A stretch of 57,608 nucleotides of DNA from Halalkalibacter nanhaiisediminis (GCF_007830185.1 NZ_VLKZ01000013.1:1-57608), one strand, 5' to 3'. Positions 16,584 to 26,784 are shown, counted from the stretch's first letter. Made by a program: numbers and translations. The notes: generated by a model not told the origin, from the letters alone.

Positions 16584-17366
16584 TTAAGACATTGACAAAA
16601 TATTATAGCCACTGTCAACGTGAAGCATTTCACCTGTAATTCCCCTTGATAAATCACTCATTAAGAATAGTGCTGTATCGCCGACCTCTTCTTGCGTCGT
16701 TGTACGACGAAGTGGCGCGCGCTCTTCAATTTCCTTTAATACATCGTTAAAGCCACCAATACCTTTTGCAGCAAGTGTTCGAATCGGGCCTGCAGAAATG
16801 GCATTCACCCGAATATTCTCTTTTCCTAAATCATTCGCAAGGTATTTTACACTTGCATCAAGTGAAGCTTTTGCCACACCCATGACGTTGTAGTTACGAA
16901 CAACTCTTTCGCCCCCTAGATATGTAAGAGTAACAATGCTTCCACCCTCAGTCATAAGTGGACGTGCTGCTTTAGTAACAGCTGTTAAAGAGTACGCACT
17001 AATATTATGAGCTAAAAGAAAGCCTTCACGAGTTGTGTTTAAGTACTCTCCTTCTAACTCCTCTTTATTTGCAAAAGCAATACAGTGAGCGATACCGTGA
17101 ATCACTCCGACCTCATCTTTAATACTTGCAAATGTCTTATCGATTTCAGCATCATCCGTTACATCACAAGGTAAAATCAGATGATCTTTTCTCTCTAGTG
17201 TTCCCATTAAATCACGTACATTTTTTTCTAATCTCTCACCAGCATAAGTGAAAATAAGACGAGCACCTGCATTCGCTAAAGACTGAGCAATTCCCCAGGC
17301 AATACTTCGCTTATTTGCCACACCCATGACAACGTATGTACGATCAGTTAAAGAAAGTTGTATCAT
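16584..17366 (-). CDS. fabI: Enoyl-[acyl-carrier-protein] reductase FabI
   Basis: This 260-residue short-chain dehydrogenase catalyses the last, NAD(P)H-dependent step of each fatty acid elongation cycle. It shows VMGVANKRSIAWGIA at the nucleotide site, the SAGPIRTLAAKG segment and the Tyr-x6-Lys pair (YNVMGVAKAS). The start at 17366 follows GGAGGAG; a frame extending 12 residues upstream is not used. A FapR-type operator overlaps its promoter (17392-17410), tying it to malonyl-CoA control. Length is normal for the family. Confidence 0.96.
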   Translation of the reverse strand: MIQLSLTDRTYVVMGVANKRSIAWGIAQSLANAGARLIFTYAGERLEKNVRDLMGTLERKDHLILPCDVTDDAEIDKTFASIKDEVGVIHGIAHCIAFANKEELEGEYLNTTREGFLLAHNISAYSLTAVTKAARPLMTEGGSIVTLTYLGGERVVRNYNVMGVAKASLDASVKYLANDLGKENIRVNAISAGPIRTLAAKGIGGFNDVLKEIEERAPLRRTTTQEEVGDTALFLMSDLSRGITGEMLHVDSGYNILSMS

Positions 17367-17391
17367 TTGTTCTCCTCCATTACGAGTTGTT

Positions 17392-17417
17392 ATTAATACC
17401 AAGTACTAATAATTATA
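17392..17417 (-). promoter_or_regulatory. fabI promoter with FapR operator
   Basis: On the minus strand ATTAGTACTTGGTATTAAT (17392-17410) matches the known FapR operator consensus TTAGTACCTGATACTAAT in all but a few positions. It lies directly downstream of a -10 TATAAT (17412-17417). A weak -35, TTACAA, is 17 bases further upstream. FapR would repress here when malonyl-CoA is scarce. Confidence 0.8.
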
Positions 17418-17459
17418 GCATATCTCTTTATTCTTTGTAAGGTTCAACACAAACATCGC

Positions 17460-17606
17460 TTATCCCTTCTTAGTTGGAATATTACGCTTTTCATATTGGC
17501 ATGTTGGACATGTATAGATAACATTCTGATTCGATTGTGCCGTTAATAAGTTCGTAATCGGCTGCTCACTACGACACATGGGACAAACAACTAGAACTTC
17601 AGACAT
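17460..17606 (-). CDS. Small two-CxxC zinc-ribbon protein
   Basis: This 48-residue protein has two CPxC knuckles (VVCPMCRSEQ and YTCPTCQYEK) about 25 residues apart, predicting one zinc site. The ATG at 17606 is chosen because GGAGG lies eight bases upstream. The frame stays open for 35 more residues, but that part has only a weak ribosome binding site. It lies between the antiporter and fabI genes, separated from both by terminator or promoter signals. Function is unknown. Confidence 0.6.
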   Translation of the reverse strand: MSEVLVVCPMCRSEQPITNLLTAQSNQNVIYTCPTCQYEKRNIPTKKG

Positions 17607-17726
17607 ACGAGTAGCCTCCATTTTTTTTGTTAGTTTCTCCAGTAACATAGTAAAGGATACATAGCTCGTTAGATCATAATTCATTAACATCTCTTTCGTG
17701 CTATAAGTCATGCTAAAACCCCAAAC

Positions 17727-17762
17727 AAAAAGCTCCCTTCAACAAACAAGAAGGGAACTTTT
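17727..17762 (-). terminator. Terminator of the antiporter gene
   Basis: GAAGGGA-type arms flank a short loop, followed on the minus strand by GCTTTTTGTTT, four bases after the antiporter stop codon. Confidence 0.75.
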
Positions 17763-17766
17763 CTAG

Positions 17767-19827
17767 TTACTCGTACGACTTCTTGCTTAAGAATGTTTTT
17801 GGTACATCTGTCCCTCTCGTTCCTCGTGAATCAACAGGCTCATTTTCTGGTGGATAGAATATAATGAAGCTTTTTGGTCCAGATTGAGCAAGAATCCGTG
17901 GTAAACTTTCTAACTGTGGATGCCAAGCAAGCGTACCTCTTCTTGCACTAAAGACAACAATGACGTCATCTTGACGCAGAAATGGCATATAAGTTTGGTG
18001 CCACTCATTCCAAGATTCTAGTCGTGTCATTGTCACTTGAGCCTCTGGTTTAATAGCTTGAAAATCTTTTTCATAGCTAATTGTTTCATCTTTAATAATA
18101 TAACAAGCAATGGCAGCACCAAGCCGATTAGCTAACTGCTTTACTTTTTGAATTGAGTCATAATAACCAGCTTTATGGTCAAAGCCAAATGGGATAAGAA
18201 TCACAATTCGTTTTGTAATGTTTAATGGGTGACCAAGCTTTGAAACAATGATCATTTGAGTAGAATTCTCAAGTAGCTTATCGAGTACACCTCCAAAGAT
18301 TTTTTGAGGTGTTGATAGCTTTCCGTTCCAACCAATAACAGCGGTTGTGATACGTGATTCATCCATTGCACGGATCATTCCTGTTGTAATATTAGAGTCG
18401 ATTCTCGTAAGCATATGAATAGGAACTTCAGCTCCTGCTGCATAGCTTACAGCATGTTGCAGTAACTTCTCTGCTTCGACAATGCGCGCTTGTGATCCTT
18501 CCCTGTTACCTTGAGCAACGGACAATGTGTATAGAGGTTGTGGCGATTGTCCGCGAATAATAAAAGCTAAATCCATAAGTGATTCCATCGTTTTCGGGTT
18601 AGCAATCGGTACCATCACTCTCTCAGGTGCCGTTGAAGGCTCATAAGGCTTTTGCGCTTCTTTTAGCGCAATGATTCTTGAAAATTTTTCAACTGTATAA
18701 GGGCCAATCATACAAGTAATCAAAATCATAACAATTACGCCATTTACAGTTGCTTGATCAAAAAAGCCAAGGTCATAGCCTACGAGTGTTGCAGCCAACG
18801 TAGCTGCAGCTTGTGGAATCGACAAGCCAAAAATTAATTTAATTTCCTCTATTGAATAATGATAAATTTTACCAGCAATCCACGCAGCTAAAAATTTACC
18901 AATGATAACAAGTATTACAACTATCGATGCCATTACCCATGCTGAGGGATCAGATAAAAGAATTCGTACATCCATTAACATCCCCACTGATAAAAGGAAA
19001 AATGGAATGAAAATTGAATTTCCAATAAACTTAATTCGATTCATTAATGTCCCTTGTTCAAGAATAAAACGATTTAGGGCAAGCCCTGCTAAAAAGGCAC
19101 CAATAATTGGTTCAAGACCAGCAACCGTTGCAAAATATGCAGAGACAAATAAAACAGTCATAACAAAGATATATTCTAATGATCCTTCACTACTCAATGT
19201 CCTAAAGAAGAATTTCGCTACAATTGGAACGATAATAAAGACTCCAGCTACATATAAGCCAAGCGATACAATGAGCATGAACCAAAAATCAGGAGTTAAT
19301 TCTCCTTGAGTCGATCCCGCAACAATAGCAAGGATCAACAAAGCGAAAGTATCTGTCATAATTGTCCCACCAACAGCTGTGGTGACTGCCTTATTTTTCG
19401 AAATACCTAAACGACTCGCAATTGGATATGCGAGTAATGTATGAGAACCGAGTAATGAACCTAACAAAATAGCAGCTCCAATGGAGAATCCATAATAGAA
19501 GGTAACGATTATTCCTAAAATGAAAGGAATGGAAAATGAAAGAGTTCCAAACACTAAGCTTCTTGAACGATACTTTTTAAAACCGTCTAAATCAATTTCA
19601 AGACCTGCAATAAAAATAATATAGAGCAATCCAACAGTTCCTAGCAGGATAATTGTTGGGTCACGATCAAGTAATCCAAGCCCATTAGGTCCAATAATAA
19701 CACCTGAAAATATTAGGCCAATAATACCAGGTATCCTTAGCTTCGCCATAATAAGCGGAGCAACTAAAAAAATAATCATTGCGATTGCAAATATTAAAAC
19801 TGGATCTGTAATGGGTTGAGAGAACAA
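17767..19827 (-). CDS. CPA2-type cation:proton antiporter with C-terminal Usp-like domain
   Basis: This 686-residue protein has about twelve membrane segments in residues 5-385 with the CPA2/Kef features FIAGLEIDLDGFKK, ETIxGAF-like GLEPIIGAFLAGLALN and SIPQAAATLAATLVGYDLG. Residues 400-680 are soluble and resemble universal stress protein domains (TAVIGWNGK, MIIVSKLGHPLN). It probably exchanges K+ or Na+ for protons, which would matter for pH homeostasis in an alkaliphile. It occupies the position of yjbQ in B. subtilis, but the Usp-like tail differs from a TrkA-type regulatory tail. The start is TTG after AAAGGTG. Confidence 0.88.
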   Translation of the reverse strand: MFSQPITDPVLIFAIAMIIFLVAPLIMAKLRIPGIIGLIFSGVIIGPNGLGLLDRDPTIILLGTVGLLYIIFIAGLEIDLDGFKKYRSRSLVFGTLSFSIPFILGIIVTFYYGFSIGAAILLGSLLGSHTLLAYPIASRLGISKNKAVTTAVGGTIMTDTFALLILAIVAGSTQGELTPDFWFMLIVSLGLYVAGVFIIVPIVAKFFFRTLSSEGSLEYIFVMTVLFVSAYFATVAGLEPIIGAFLAGLALNRFILEQGTLMNRIKFIGNSIFIPFFLLSVGMLMDVRILLSDPSAWVMASIVVILVIIGKFLAAWIAGKIYHYSIEEIKLIFGLSIPQAAATLAATLVGYDLGFFDQATVNGVIVMILITCMIGPYTVEKFSRIIALKEAQKPYEPSTAPERVMVPIANPKTMESLMDLAFIIRGQSPQPLYTLSVAQGNREGSQARIVEAEKLLQHAVSYAAGAEVPIHMLTRIDSNITTGMIRAMDESRITTAVIGWNGKLSTPQKIFGGVLDKLLENSTQMIIVSKLGHPLNITKRIVILIPFGFDHKAGYYDSIQKVKQLANRLGAAIACYIIKDETISYEKDFQAIKPEAQVTMTRLESWNEWHQTYMPFLRQDDVIVVFSARRGTLAWHPQLESLPRILAQSGPKSFIIFYPPENEPVDSRGTRGTDVPKTFLSKKSYE

Positions 19828-20086
19828 ACAAGTTCACACCTTTATTTATATTTTGCTTACGATTTATTTATCGTAATGAAAAAAATCACAGGATGTCAAT
19901 TAGTAACCTTGATGTATACCCTTTCAATTTCATTTCTATGTTTTTTTGCCATCATGTATGTAAATTCAAACGTAAATGGCAATGTATCTATAGAGTGATC
20001 AATTGCATAAAAAGGCTCCATTCGCTAAAATGTGAATCATCTTAAGAATATTTTTCCAACCTTAATGGAAAGGAGCAAGTGAATGT

Positions 20087-20833
20087 ATGACGAAAATTGA
20101 TATTATAGGAGACATTCATGGATGTTATGATGAACTTATTGCTTTATTATTATCACTTGGCTATCAAAAGTTCGATAATATATTTGTTCATCCCGAGGGG
20201 AGAAAACTAGGTTTTGTCGGTGACTTAACAGATCGCGGACCACGATCATTAGAGGTCATCAACCTTGTTGCATCCTTAGTAGAGAATAATCAAGCTTATT
20301 ATGTACCAGGAAATCATTGTGACAAGCTGTATCGCTATTTCTTAGGGAGAAACGTACAAATTCGTCACGGCTTAGAAACAACAGTCGCTGAACTACAACA
20401 ATTATCAAAAAAGGAATATGAAGATATTCGCCATACATTTATGAGCTTAGTTGAACACTCTCCTCATTATCATGTTCTAGATACCGGAAATCTCGTCCTT
20501 GCCCATGCTGGTATTCGTTCCGAAGATATAGGAAAAACGACTAAAAAGGTCAAATCCTTTGTCCTTTATGGTGATATTACTGGAGAAACCAATCCAGATG
20601 GGACACCTGTACGACGTGATTGGGCAAAGCATCATCAAGGTCAGCAATGGATCGTTTATGGACATACCCCTGTAAAAAAGCCACGCTTTGTTCATCATTC
20701 AGTGAACATCGATACAGGTTGTGTGTTCGGGGGAAATCTAACTGCATTACGTTATCCAGAAATGGACACAGTTCAAGTGCCTTCAATGCAGCCTTTTGTT
20801 GCAGAGAAGTTTCGGTCTTTTGATGAAGAGTAG
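20087..20833 (+). CDS. prpE: PrpE-like bis(5'-nucleosyl)-tetraphosphatase / protein phosphatase
   Basis: This 248-residue calcineurin-like metallophosphatase shows the motifs GDIHGCYDE (residues 7-15), [23 protein letters not shown] and VYGHTPV that build the dinuclear metal site. PrpE of B. subtilis cleaves diadenosine tetraphosphate asymmetrically and has been linked to spore germination. GGAAAGGAG lies upstream of the ATG, and a second ATG six bases earlier is out of frame. Its gene is convergent with the pseudouridine synthase gene. Confidence 0.92.
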   Translation: MTKIDIIGDIHGCYDELIALLLSLGYQKFDNIFVHPEGRKLGFVGDLTDRGPRSLEVINLVASLVENNQAYYVPGNHCDKLYRYFLGRNVQIRHGLETTVAELQQLSKKEYEDIRHTFMSLVEHSPHYHVLDTGNLVLAHAGIRSEDIGKTTKKVKSFVLYGDITGETNPDGTPVRRDWAKHHQGQQWIVYGHTPVKKPRFVHHSVNIDTGCVFGGNLTALRYPEMDTVQVPSMQPFVAEKFRSFDEE

Positions 20834-20851
20834 AGGGGATTCCCCCTCTAC

Positions 20852-21763
20852 TTACTCCATTGACCACTTTTTGAGATAAGCTCTCATATCTTCAGGCAAA
20901 CCCTGCTCAAATGTTGTTACTTTACCATTAAACGGATGCTCAAATTCAACTCGGTAACAGTGCAGAGCTTGACGATTCATTTCATCCAGGATTCCACCAT
21001 ACAAATCATCACCTAATAACGGATGTCCCAAGTGCGAAAAATGAACACGAATTTGATGTGTACGCCCAGTCTCTAAATTAATATCGACAAATGTCGCATG
21101 CTCTGTTGTTGCCTTTACTTTATAGTGCGTTACAGCACGTTGTCCGCCTTCCCTTACTTCACGAGAAATAATACTGTCCTTACTTCTAGCGATTGGAGCA
21201 TCGATTGTTCCTTCTTTTTCTGCCACAGCCCCTTCAACTATTGCTTGATAGTATCGTTTTAGCTTTCCAACCTGTTGAAGCTTTGAAAGTCGATCATGGG
21301 CAAGCCTATGCTTAGCTACAACTAGTAATCCAGATGTGTCTTTATCTAAGCGATTAACTGCATGAAATGTAGCAGGAATCCCCTTTTCTTTGTAATAACC
21401 TAGTACGGCATTTGCAAGTGTATGATGCGGATGTTCACGTGAAGGAATGGTCGCCATTCCTGCTTCTTTGTTCATGACAAGTAGATGTTCGTCTTCATAG
21501 ACAATATTAATATCTACCTTTTCTGGTTGAACAGCATTACTTACTGTTTCAGCAGGTAGCATAATGATGACTTGATCTCCTTCATGAATCATGGCTCGAA
21601 CAGTGACCTCTTGACCATTTAAGAAAATCCTTCCACCATTGAACTTTATTTCGGCTAATGCCTTCTTAGAGATCTGACAATGTTCACGTAAAAAAAGCCG
21701 AAGCAACTGCTTATCGCAGTCGCTTCCGACAATCCATTTCAGTGTAGCAATCCCATTATTCAC
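20852..21763 (-). CDS. yjbO: RluA-family RNA pseudouridine synthase (YjbO)
   Basis: This 303-residue protein has an S4-like N-terminal domain and the RluA catalytic motif [18 protein letters not shown] with the nucleophilic Asp. Later motifs are [23 protein letters not shown]. It converts uridine to pseudouridine in rRNA or tRNA; the target is not readable. It overlaps the NAD kinase gene by eight bases and is the last gene of the yjbL-yjbM-nadK-yjbO operon. Confidence 0.93.
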   Translation of the reverse strand: MNNGIATLKWIVGSDCDKQLLRLFLREHCQISKKALAEIKFNGGRIFLNGQEVTVRAMIHEGDQVIIMLPAETVSNAVQPEKVDINIVYEDEHLLVMNKEAGMATIPSREHPHHTLANAVLGYYKEKGIPATFHAVNRLDKDTSGLLVVAKHRLAHDRLSKLQQVGKLKRYYQAIVEGAVAEKEGTIDAPIARSKDSIISREVREGGQRAVTHYKVKATTEHATFVDINLETGRTHQIRVHFSHLGHPLLGDDLYGGILDEMNRQALHCYRVEFEHPFNGKVTTFEQGLPEDMRAYLKKWSME

Positions 21764-22550
21764 GAATAAACGACTCCTTCACTCGCTTCCAAAATGGAAA
21801 AGGACGAAATCTAGCAAAGCGAATCTTTTCTTCAGCTACACGGCATTGTAGTGATTTAATACGTTTATGATCTAACGTATAGTGATCAATTGTCACTTGA
21901 ATATCAACATCATTTAATGGCTTAAGCAAACAAGTATGATGCTGCGGAAGCACAAGAGGAGAACCTACAGTCCTGTATACACGATTATTGATCGATGCCA
22001 TTTCTGATATTTGAATAGAAGCAAGTGATGGGTGCAATATCGCCCCACCAAGGGCTTTGTTATATGCCGTACTACCAGATGGAGTTGAAATGCATAATCC
22101 ATCTCCACGGAAAATTTCAAAAACATCTCCCTTAATTTCAACATTACTTACTAGAGAACCTTCAAAACTCTTAATCGTACATTCATTTAAAGCGAGATGA
22201 CGCTCTGAATTCACGTTACCCTCATGCCTAATCACAACCTCAAGCAATGGATACTCGACAATCTGGTAAGGAGTTTTAGCAATATGTATAACTAGCTTTT
22301 CAACTTCATCAGGTACCCAATCGGCATAAAAACCAAGATGCCCTGTATGAATACCTACAAATGCCGTATCTTCAAGACGATCACTATAATCATGAAAGGC
22401 TTGCAAGAGTGTCCCATCTCCACCAACGGTGACAACCATTTCTGGAGCCTCTTCGTCGTGCGTTAAACCAAATTCAAGTAAATAACTCTTAATTCGTTGC
22501 TGAAGTGTATTTGATACGTCGTCGCCTCGTGATGTGACGGTAAATTTCAT
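21756..22550 (-). CDS. nadK: NAD kinase
   Basis: This 264-residue enzyme phosphorylates NAD to NADP. It contains the diagnostic [14 protein letters not shown] (about residues 41-54), the NE-type motif ALNECTIKS and the glycine-rich [19 protein letters not shown]. It lies in the conserved operon with the (p)ppGpp synthetase and the pseudouridine synthase, and its start overlaps neither upstream gene. Confidence 0.95.
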   Translation of the reverse strand: MKFTVTSRGDDVSNTLQQRIKSYLLEFGLTHDEEAPEMVVTVGGDGTLLQAFHDYSDRLEDTAFVGIHTGHLGFYADWVPDEVEKLVIHIAKTPYQIVEYPLLEVVIRHEGNVNSERHLALNECTIKSFEGSLVSNVEIKGDVFEIFRGDGLCISTPSGSTAYNKALGGAILHPSLASIQISEMASINNRVYRTVGSPLVLPQHHTCLLKPLNDVDIQVTIDHYTLDHKRIKSLQCRVAEEKIRFARFRPFPFWKRVKESFIRE

Positions 22551-22569
22551 GACACCCTTCCCCCTTTTG

Positions 22570-23202
22570 TTAGAGCTTTCTTCCTTGTTCTTGCTTAGTC
22601 GTAATAATTTGCTGGGCTTCTCTTACTTCATCACGAATAATTGACATTTCCTCATCTAGCAAAAATGCAGCCTCAGCTGCTCGTTGAAGCCGCATTTTAA
22701 TATCTTCTGGTATTTCACCACTATATTTATAATTAAGAGAATGCTCAATTGTTGCCCAGAAATTCATCGCTAATGTTCGTATTTGTAATTCAACTAGGAT
22801 TTTCTTCTCCCCTTCAATTGTTTGAACAGGATAACAAAGCACGAGATGATAAGAACGATAACCACTTGGCTTTTTATGAACGATATAATCTCGCTCTTCC
22901 ATAATTTCAAAGTCTTTTCTCAATCGAATTAACTCAAGAACGGTTTCAATATCTTCGACAAATTGAGTAACGATGCGAACACCAGCGAGATCTTGCATAT
23001 CCTCTTCCAAACGATTGAGTGGAATATTTTTACGCTTTGCTTTATCTAAAATACTTGAAACAGGCTTGACCCTACCTGTTACAAATTCAATTGGAGTATG
23101 CTTAGATGATTTTTGATATTGCTCACGAATTCCTTTTAATTTGATTTTCAATTCCTCAACTGCTTGCTTATAGGGTGTTAAGAAGATATCCCAGTTACTC
23201 AT
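22570..23202 (-). CDS. yjbM: Small alarmone (p)ppGpp synthetase (YjbM/SasB type)
   Basis: This 210-residue protein has only the synthetase domain of the RelA/SpoT family, with [40 protein letters not shown] and VELQIRT. No HD hydrolase or regulatory domain is present. It makes pppGpp/ppGpp from ATP and GTP/GDP. Length equals that of B. subtilis YjbM, which acts as a tetramer. Operon placement before nadK is conserved. Confidence 0.94.
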   Translation of the reverse strand: MSNWDIFLTPYKQAVEELKIKLKGIREQYQKSSKHTPIEFVTGRVKPVSSILDKAKRKNIPLNRLEEDMQDLAGVRIVTQFVEDIETVLELIRLRKDFEIMEERDYIVHKKPSGYRSYHLVLCYPVQTIEGEKKILVELQIRTLAMNFWATIEHSLNYKYSGEIPEDIKMRLQRAAEAAFLLDEEMSIIRDEVREAQQIITTKQEQGRKL

Positions 23203-23223
23203 TCAATCACCGTCCGTTTTATC

Positions 23224-23610
23224 CTATGTGTGTTGCGCGAAAACCTCTTGCACAGCTTTCTCCATCTCCTCACCATAATTACCGTTACCCTCTATATTTT
23301 CCGTTAAAAAAGAGAGTTCCTCACAAATAGATGTCAGCTCTATGACGACTTCTTCGTGTAAAATGAGCTCTAGCTTCTTCGCTTCGGTATATAATTGCTT
23401 TAAATCCGACCAAGTTTTTTGTGAGAAGTTTACATAGTAAAATTCTGTATCATCTTCTAATATGTATATAAAGGCAAGATTATCTGAATCAACGAGCATA
23501 CGCTCTCCCGCTCGAAGTGATTGAGCTAACTCCTTATCGATCACCTCTGATACCGTTGCAATATAATGATCATTTTCTTTCTTTATTGTTTCAACATGTA
23601 ACTTCTTCAT
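23224..23610 (-). CDS. yjbL: YjbL-like hypothetical protein
   Basis: This 128-residue soluble acidic protein has no recognised catalytic motif. Position (first gene of the operon, directly upstream of the small alarmone synthetase, 21-base gap) and size match YjbL. The predicted structure is mixed, with an N-terminal sheet (HVETIKKENDHYIATVSEV) and a C-terminal helix. Function is unknown. Confidence 0.75.
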   Translation of the reverse strand: MKKLHVETIKKENDHYIATVSEVIDKELAQSLRAGERMLVDSDNLAFIYILEDDTEFYYVNFSQKTWSDLKQLYTEAKKLELILHEEVVIELTSICEELSFLTENIEGNGNYGEEMEKAVQEVFAQHT

Positions 23611-23805
23611 TATGTCCCTCCAACTAATTTAAATCACTTTTCTTTTCCATAAGATGCCCTATTTATTTTAACATATTTTCCTGCTAAATACGTACCATAG
23701 CCATTGAGAGATCTTATTCAATATGACATAATAAAGACAAACTTCAAATCAAGCTTTCTACCTTTTAAAATAAAGTAAGAATGATTGTCTAGAGGACGTG
23801 ACAAA

Positions 23806-24390
23806 ATGGTGCAGGAAATTGAAATAGAAGCGAAATCGATGGTAGCAGAGCAAGGCTATCACATCCTTCTAAAAGGATTCAATCTAAAAGAAACAGATGC
23901 TGTTACTCAACATAACCATTACTTTGAAACACCTAACTTTTCATTAAAGGAAAAAGGATCAGCTCTACGCATTCGCGAAAAGAATGCAATCTATACACTA
24001 ACATTGAAGCAACCACATAATGTCGGTAAGCTCGAAACACATCAAACAATTTCAGAGGCCGAATGGCAAGAAGCTATGGCTAATCATCAGCTACCTTTAG
24101 GAAATGTATATAGACAACTTGAATCATTGAACATTCCTATTACACAACTTCAATACGTAGGTTGTCTAATGACTAGTCGAATTGAAATGAACTATAATAA
24201 TGGTATTCTTTGCTTCGATAAAAGCCATTATTTTGACCAAATTGACTATGAAATTGAGTTTGAAGGAACTAATGAATTGCATGCTCAAAACACCCTATTG
24301 ACTCTGCTAGCTGAGTACGATTTGAGTCCCTTACCTACTGAAAATAAAGTGCGACGTTTCTTTCGTCGAAAACATGAAATAGTAAAATGA
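23806..24390 (+). CDS. yjbK: CYTH-domain protein YjbK
   Basis: This 194-residue protein starts with the CYTH signature EIEIEAKSM (ExExK) and continues with ALRIREKN and LTLKQP. These basic and acidic residues line a triphosphate tunnel in the triphosphatase-like fold. Relatives include inorganic triphosphatases and class IV adenylate cyclases. The ATG at 23806 puts the ExExK motif at its usual N-terminal place; GAGG precedes it. It is divergent from the yjbL operon and followed by the transglycosylase gene. Confidence 0.88.
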   Translation: MVQEIEIEAKSMVAEQGYHILLKGFNLKETDAVTQHNHYFETPNFSLKEKGSALRIREKNAIYTLTLKQPHNVGKLETHQTISEAEWQEAMANHQLPLGNVYRQLESLNIPITQLQYVGCLMTSRIEMNYNNGILCFDKSHYFDQIDYEIEFEGTNELHAQNTLLTLLAEYDLSPLPTENKVRRFFRRKHEIVK

Positions 24391-24433
24391 TACTTACATT
24401 CGTTTGCAATGATAAAATGAAGAGGTGTATATA

Positions 24434-25120
24434 ATGGATCTTTCCTTTCTTAATAACATGAATGGAATTCAATTGCAAAGTAGTTTGTACGCAGCAAATA
24501 GGCAACAGCAACCTTCTTTGATCCAGTCCATGTTTTCATCTTTTCTACAGGATCAAATGAACAGTCTCCAACTAGAAACGGCTCCTGTAAGAAATATGGA
24601 TTTATTTCTTGATCCAACACTTCAACAGAGAATCGTTCAGCTACAAGCAAATGCCAGTTCTACAACAACAAACAGCTATTCATTACAAACAGCGAATCCT
24701 GTCGTTGATCAAGTTTGGACAAGCACTCTATCAGATAGAGAGGCGCGCTTTCAACCTTTTATTGAGGCTGCTGCTAAAAAATACAATGTAGATCCGAAAT
24801 TAATTCATGCTGTTATTAAGCATGAATCAAACTTTAATCCAAATGCAAGAAGCCATGCTGGTGCTGCTGGACTTATGCAGTTGATGCCACGTACTGCTCG
24901 AAGTCTTGACGTTCAAAATATGTTTGATCCTCAACAAAATATTAATGGCGGTGCAAAATATTTACGTCAAATGCTAGACCGTTATGATAATAATGTTCAA
25001 CTTGCTCTGGCTGCATACAACGCTGGTCCAGGTAATGTAGACCGCCATGGTGGCATCCCACCATTTAAAGAGACTCAAGCTTATGTTCCTCGCGTCTATA
25101 ACACATACATGAACGCATAG
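24434..25120 (+). CDS. yjbJ: Lytic transglycosylase-like protein (YjbJ)
   Basis: This 228-residue protein has a variable Gln-rich N-terminal part (1-100). The C-terminal SLT domain has the catalytic Glu in VIKHESNFNPNA, then AGAAGLMQLMP and ALAAYNAGPGNVDRHGG. It cleaves peptidoglycan between MurNAc and GlcNAc. No clear signal peptide is visible, as in B. subtilis YjbJ (CwlQ). The ATG at 24434 follows GAGGTG. Confidence 0.88.
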   Translation: MDLSFLNNMNGIQLQSSLYAANRQQQPSLIQSMFSSFLQDQMNSLQLETAPVRNMDLFLDPTLQQRIVQLQANASSTTTNSYSLQTANPVVDQVWTSTLSDREARFQPFIEAAAKKYNVDPKLIHAVIKHESNFNPNARSHAGAAGLMQLMPRTARSLDVQNMFDPQQNINGGAKYLRQMLDRYDNNVQLALAAYNAGPGNVDRHGGIPPFKETQAYVPRVYNTYMNA

Positions 25121-25143
25121 CTTTTGATTAAACACTATATAAC

Positions 25144-25205
25144 AAAAGGTCTATTCCTTGGTTGCATGGAAGAACATGCAACACAAGGAATAGACCTTTT
25201 TCTTT
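25144..25205 (+). terminator. Strong bidirectional terminator after yjbJ
   Basis: Seventeen-base perfect arms (25144-25160 and 25184-25200) extend into an inner TTGCATG/CATGCAA stem, followed by a T-tract. It separates yjbJ from the haemoglobin gene. Confidence 0.9.
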
Positions 25206-25398
25206 GTCTTAACGATCCCTTTGACAAAAGAGTATACATGTAACAATTATCAAAGTTGCAATCATCAAATTTGCTGTTCAAGCTAGAGGTTGCTACAATA
25301 TGAAAAGAGTTCAAGAAAAATTGTGTAAAAATATTGTTAGCCTGGTCCACTCCATTTCTCATATCGCGATCTGGACGACCGAATAGAGGAGAGTTTGT

Positions 25399-25782
25399 AT
25401 GACCGATTTAAATCAGACACCTTATGAAGCCTTGGGTGGAGAACCCGTCTTATCTTCATTAGTCGATACATTTTACCAATATGTCTCAAAGCATCCAGAT
25501 CTCGTTCAACTTTTTCCAAGTGATCTTACGGAGACAGCGAGAAAACAAAAGCAGTTCCTAACACAATTTCTTGGTGGGCCTTCTCTATATTTAGAGGAGC
25601 ACGGGCATCCAATGCTTCGAGCACGTCATATGCCGTTTGTCATTACACCTATACAAGCTGAGGCATGGCTTGATTGTATGAAAAAAGCAATGGATGATGT
25701 TGGAATTGATGGGCTTATACGTGAGTATTTTCTTGAACGTTTAACAATGACTGCCCATCATATGGTAAATCATCCATCATAG
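25399..25782 (+). CDS. yjbI: Group II truncated haemoglobin (YjbI)
   Basis: This 127-residue globin of the TrHbO class begins with TPYEALGGEPVLSSLVDTFY. The proximal His lies in the MLRARHMPF segment and Trp at the G8 position in AEAWLDCM. It binds haem and O2 or NO. It is encoded 15 bases upstream of SpxH, a conserved pairing that suggests a role in oxidative or thiol stress. AGAGGAG precedes the ATG. Confidence 0.93.
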   Translation: MTDLNQTPYEALGGEPVLSSLVDTFYQYVSKHPDLVQLFPSDLTETARKQKQFLTQFLGGPSLYLEEHGHPMLRARHMPFVITPIQAEAWLDCMKKAMDDVGIDGLIREYFLERLTMTAHHMVNHPS

Positions 25783-25797
25783 AAAGGAGAATGACCA

Positions 25798-26742
25798 TTG
25801 AACCAGAAGAATACTCCAACAACTTGTGATAATCAACTTGGCGTTTGTGGTCTTGATCCTAAAGAGAAGTTTGAAGTAAAACGCCATAAACCCATTGAAT
25901 TATATACATTTATTGATCCACTTTGTGCAGAATGCTGGGCATTTGAGCCTATTTTAAAAAAATTACAAGTTGAATATGGAAAGTACTTTCGTATTCGTAC
26001 ACTTGTTGCAGGACGATTGAAAGCTTGGAATATGTGTAAGGATACCCAAAAAGGACTCGCAGCAAAAAAACAAGAAATCGCCTCAATTTGGGAACAAATC
26101 GCTGCTAAATCAAGAATGTCATGCGACGGCGATGTGTGGCTTGAGAATGAGTGGTCTTCTCCTTATTTAGTATCAATTGCTATAAAAGCTGCTGAATTAC
26201 AAGGTCCTCAAGCAGGCTCACGCTACCTACGAAAATTAAGAGAAGCGTTATTTCTCGAAAAACAAAACATTACAGAAGAGAATGTACTCTTAAAATGTGC
26301 AGAGCAAAGCGGGTTGGATTATGAGGAATTTAAAAAAGATTTAACCTCACAAGGAGCAATTAAAGCACTGCAGTGTGACATAACAACAACAAACGAAATG
26401 GAAGTTGATATTGTCCCGACCTTTGTGTTTTTCAATGATAATATTGAGGAAGACGGAATTAAAGTCACTGGCGATTATCCTTACCACGTTTATGTGCAAA
26501 TTCTTGAAGAAATGCTTGGTTTTAAACCAGAACCGGCTCCTTCTCTTTCTATCGAAGAGTTTTTAGCACAGTATCACTTTGTTGCAACGATTGAAGTTGC
26601 TGTTGTGTTCGACCTTACCGAAGAAGAAGCCGAACGACGTCTGAAAGCACTGATGCTGCAACAAAAAGTCGAATCTGTACCTGTGAAATATGGTACCTTT
26701 TGGCGAAATCTTCATAAGACAGATGAACAACTCGCTAAATAA
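25798..26742 (+). CDS. spxH: Spx adaptor protein SpxH (YjbH), DsbA-like
   Basis: This 314-residue DsbA/thioredoxin-like protein has the redox-type motif DPLCAECWAFEP with Cys43 and Cys46. It binds Spx and hands it to ClpXP for degradation. There is no signal peptide, so it acts in the cytoplasm. The start is a TTG with AAAGGAG eight bases upstream; the ATG seven bases earlier is out of frame. Its client Spx is encoded in the same window at 36799-37194, as is MecA. Confidence 0.93.
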   Translation: MNQKNTPTTCDNQLGVCGLDPKEKFEVKRHKPIELYTFIDPLCAECWAFEPILKKLQVEYGKYFRIRTLVAGRLKAWNMCKDTQKGLAAKKQEIASIWEQIAAKSRMSCDGDVWLENEWSSPYLVSIAIKAAELQGPQAGSRYLRKLREALFLEKQNITEENVLLKCAEQSGLDYEEFKKDLTSQGAIKALQCDITTTNEMEVDIVPTFVFFNDNIEEDGIKVTGDYPYHVYVQILEEMLGFKPEPAPSLSIEEFLAQYHFVATIEVAVVFDLTEEEAERRLKALMLQQKVESVPVKYGTFWRNLHKTDEQLAK

Positions 26743-26753
26743 CATCATGTAAC

Positions 26754-26784
26754 AAAAACGTGCCTCCTATTGGCACGTTTTTCT
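26754..26784 (+). terminator. Terminator of the yjbI-spxH operon
   Basis: AAAAACGTGCC and GGCACGTTTTT form an 11-base stem with a seven-base loop, 12 bases after the spxH stop codon. Confidence 0.9.

Noticed and set aside
18902-19309. 135-codon plus-strand frame opposite the antiporter
   Set aside because: Antisense of membrane segments; no ribosome binding site and no recognisable protein.
19877-19998. Possible 40-residue membrane peptide upstream of prpE
   Set aside because: It has a hydrophobic stretch, but no ribosome binding site lies before the ATG and it occupies the antiporter promoter region.
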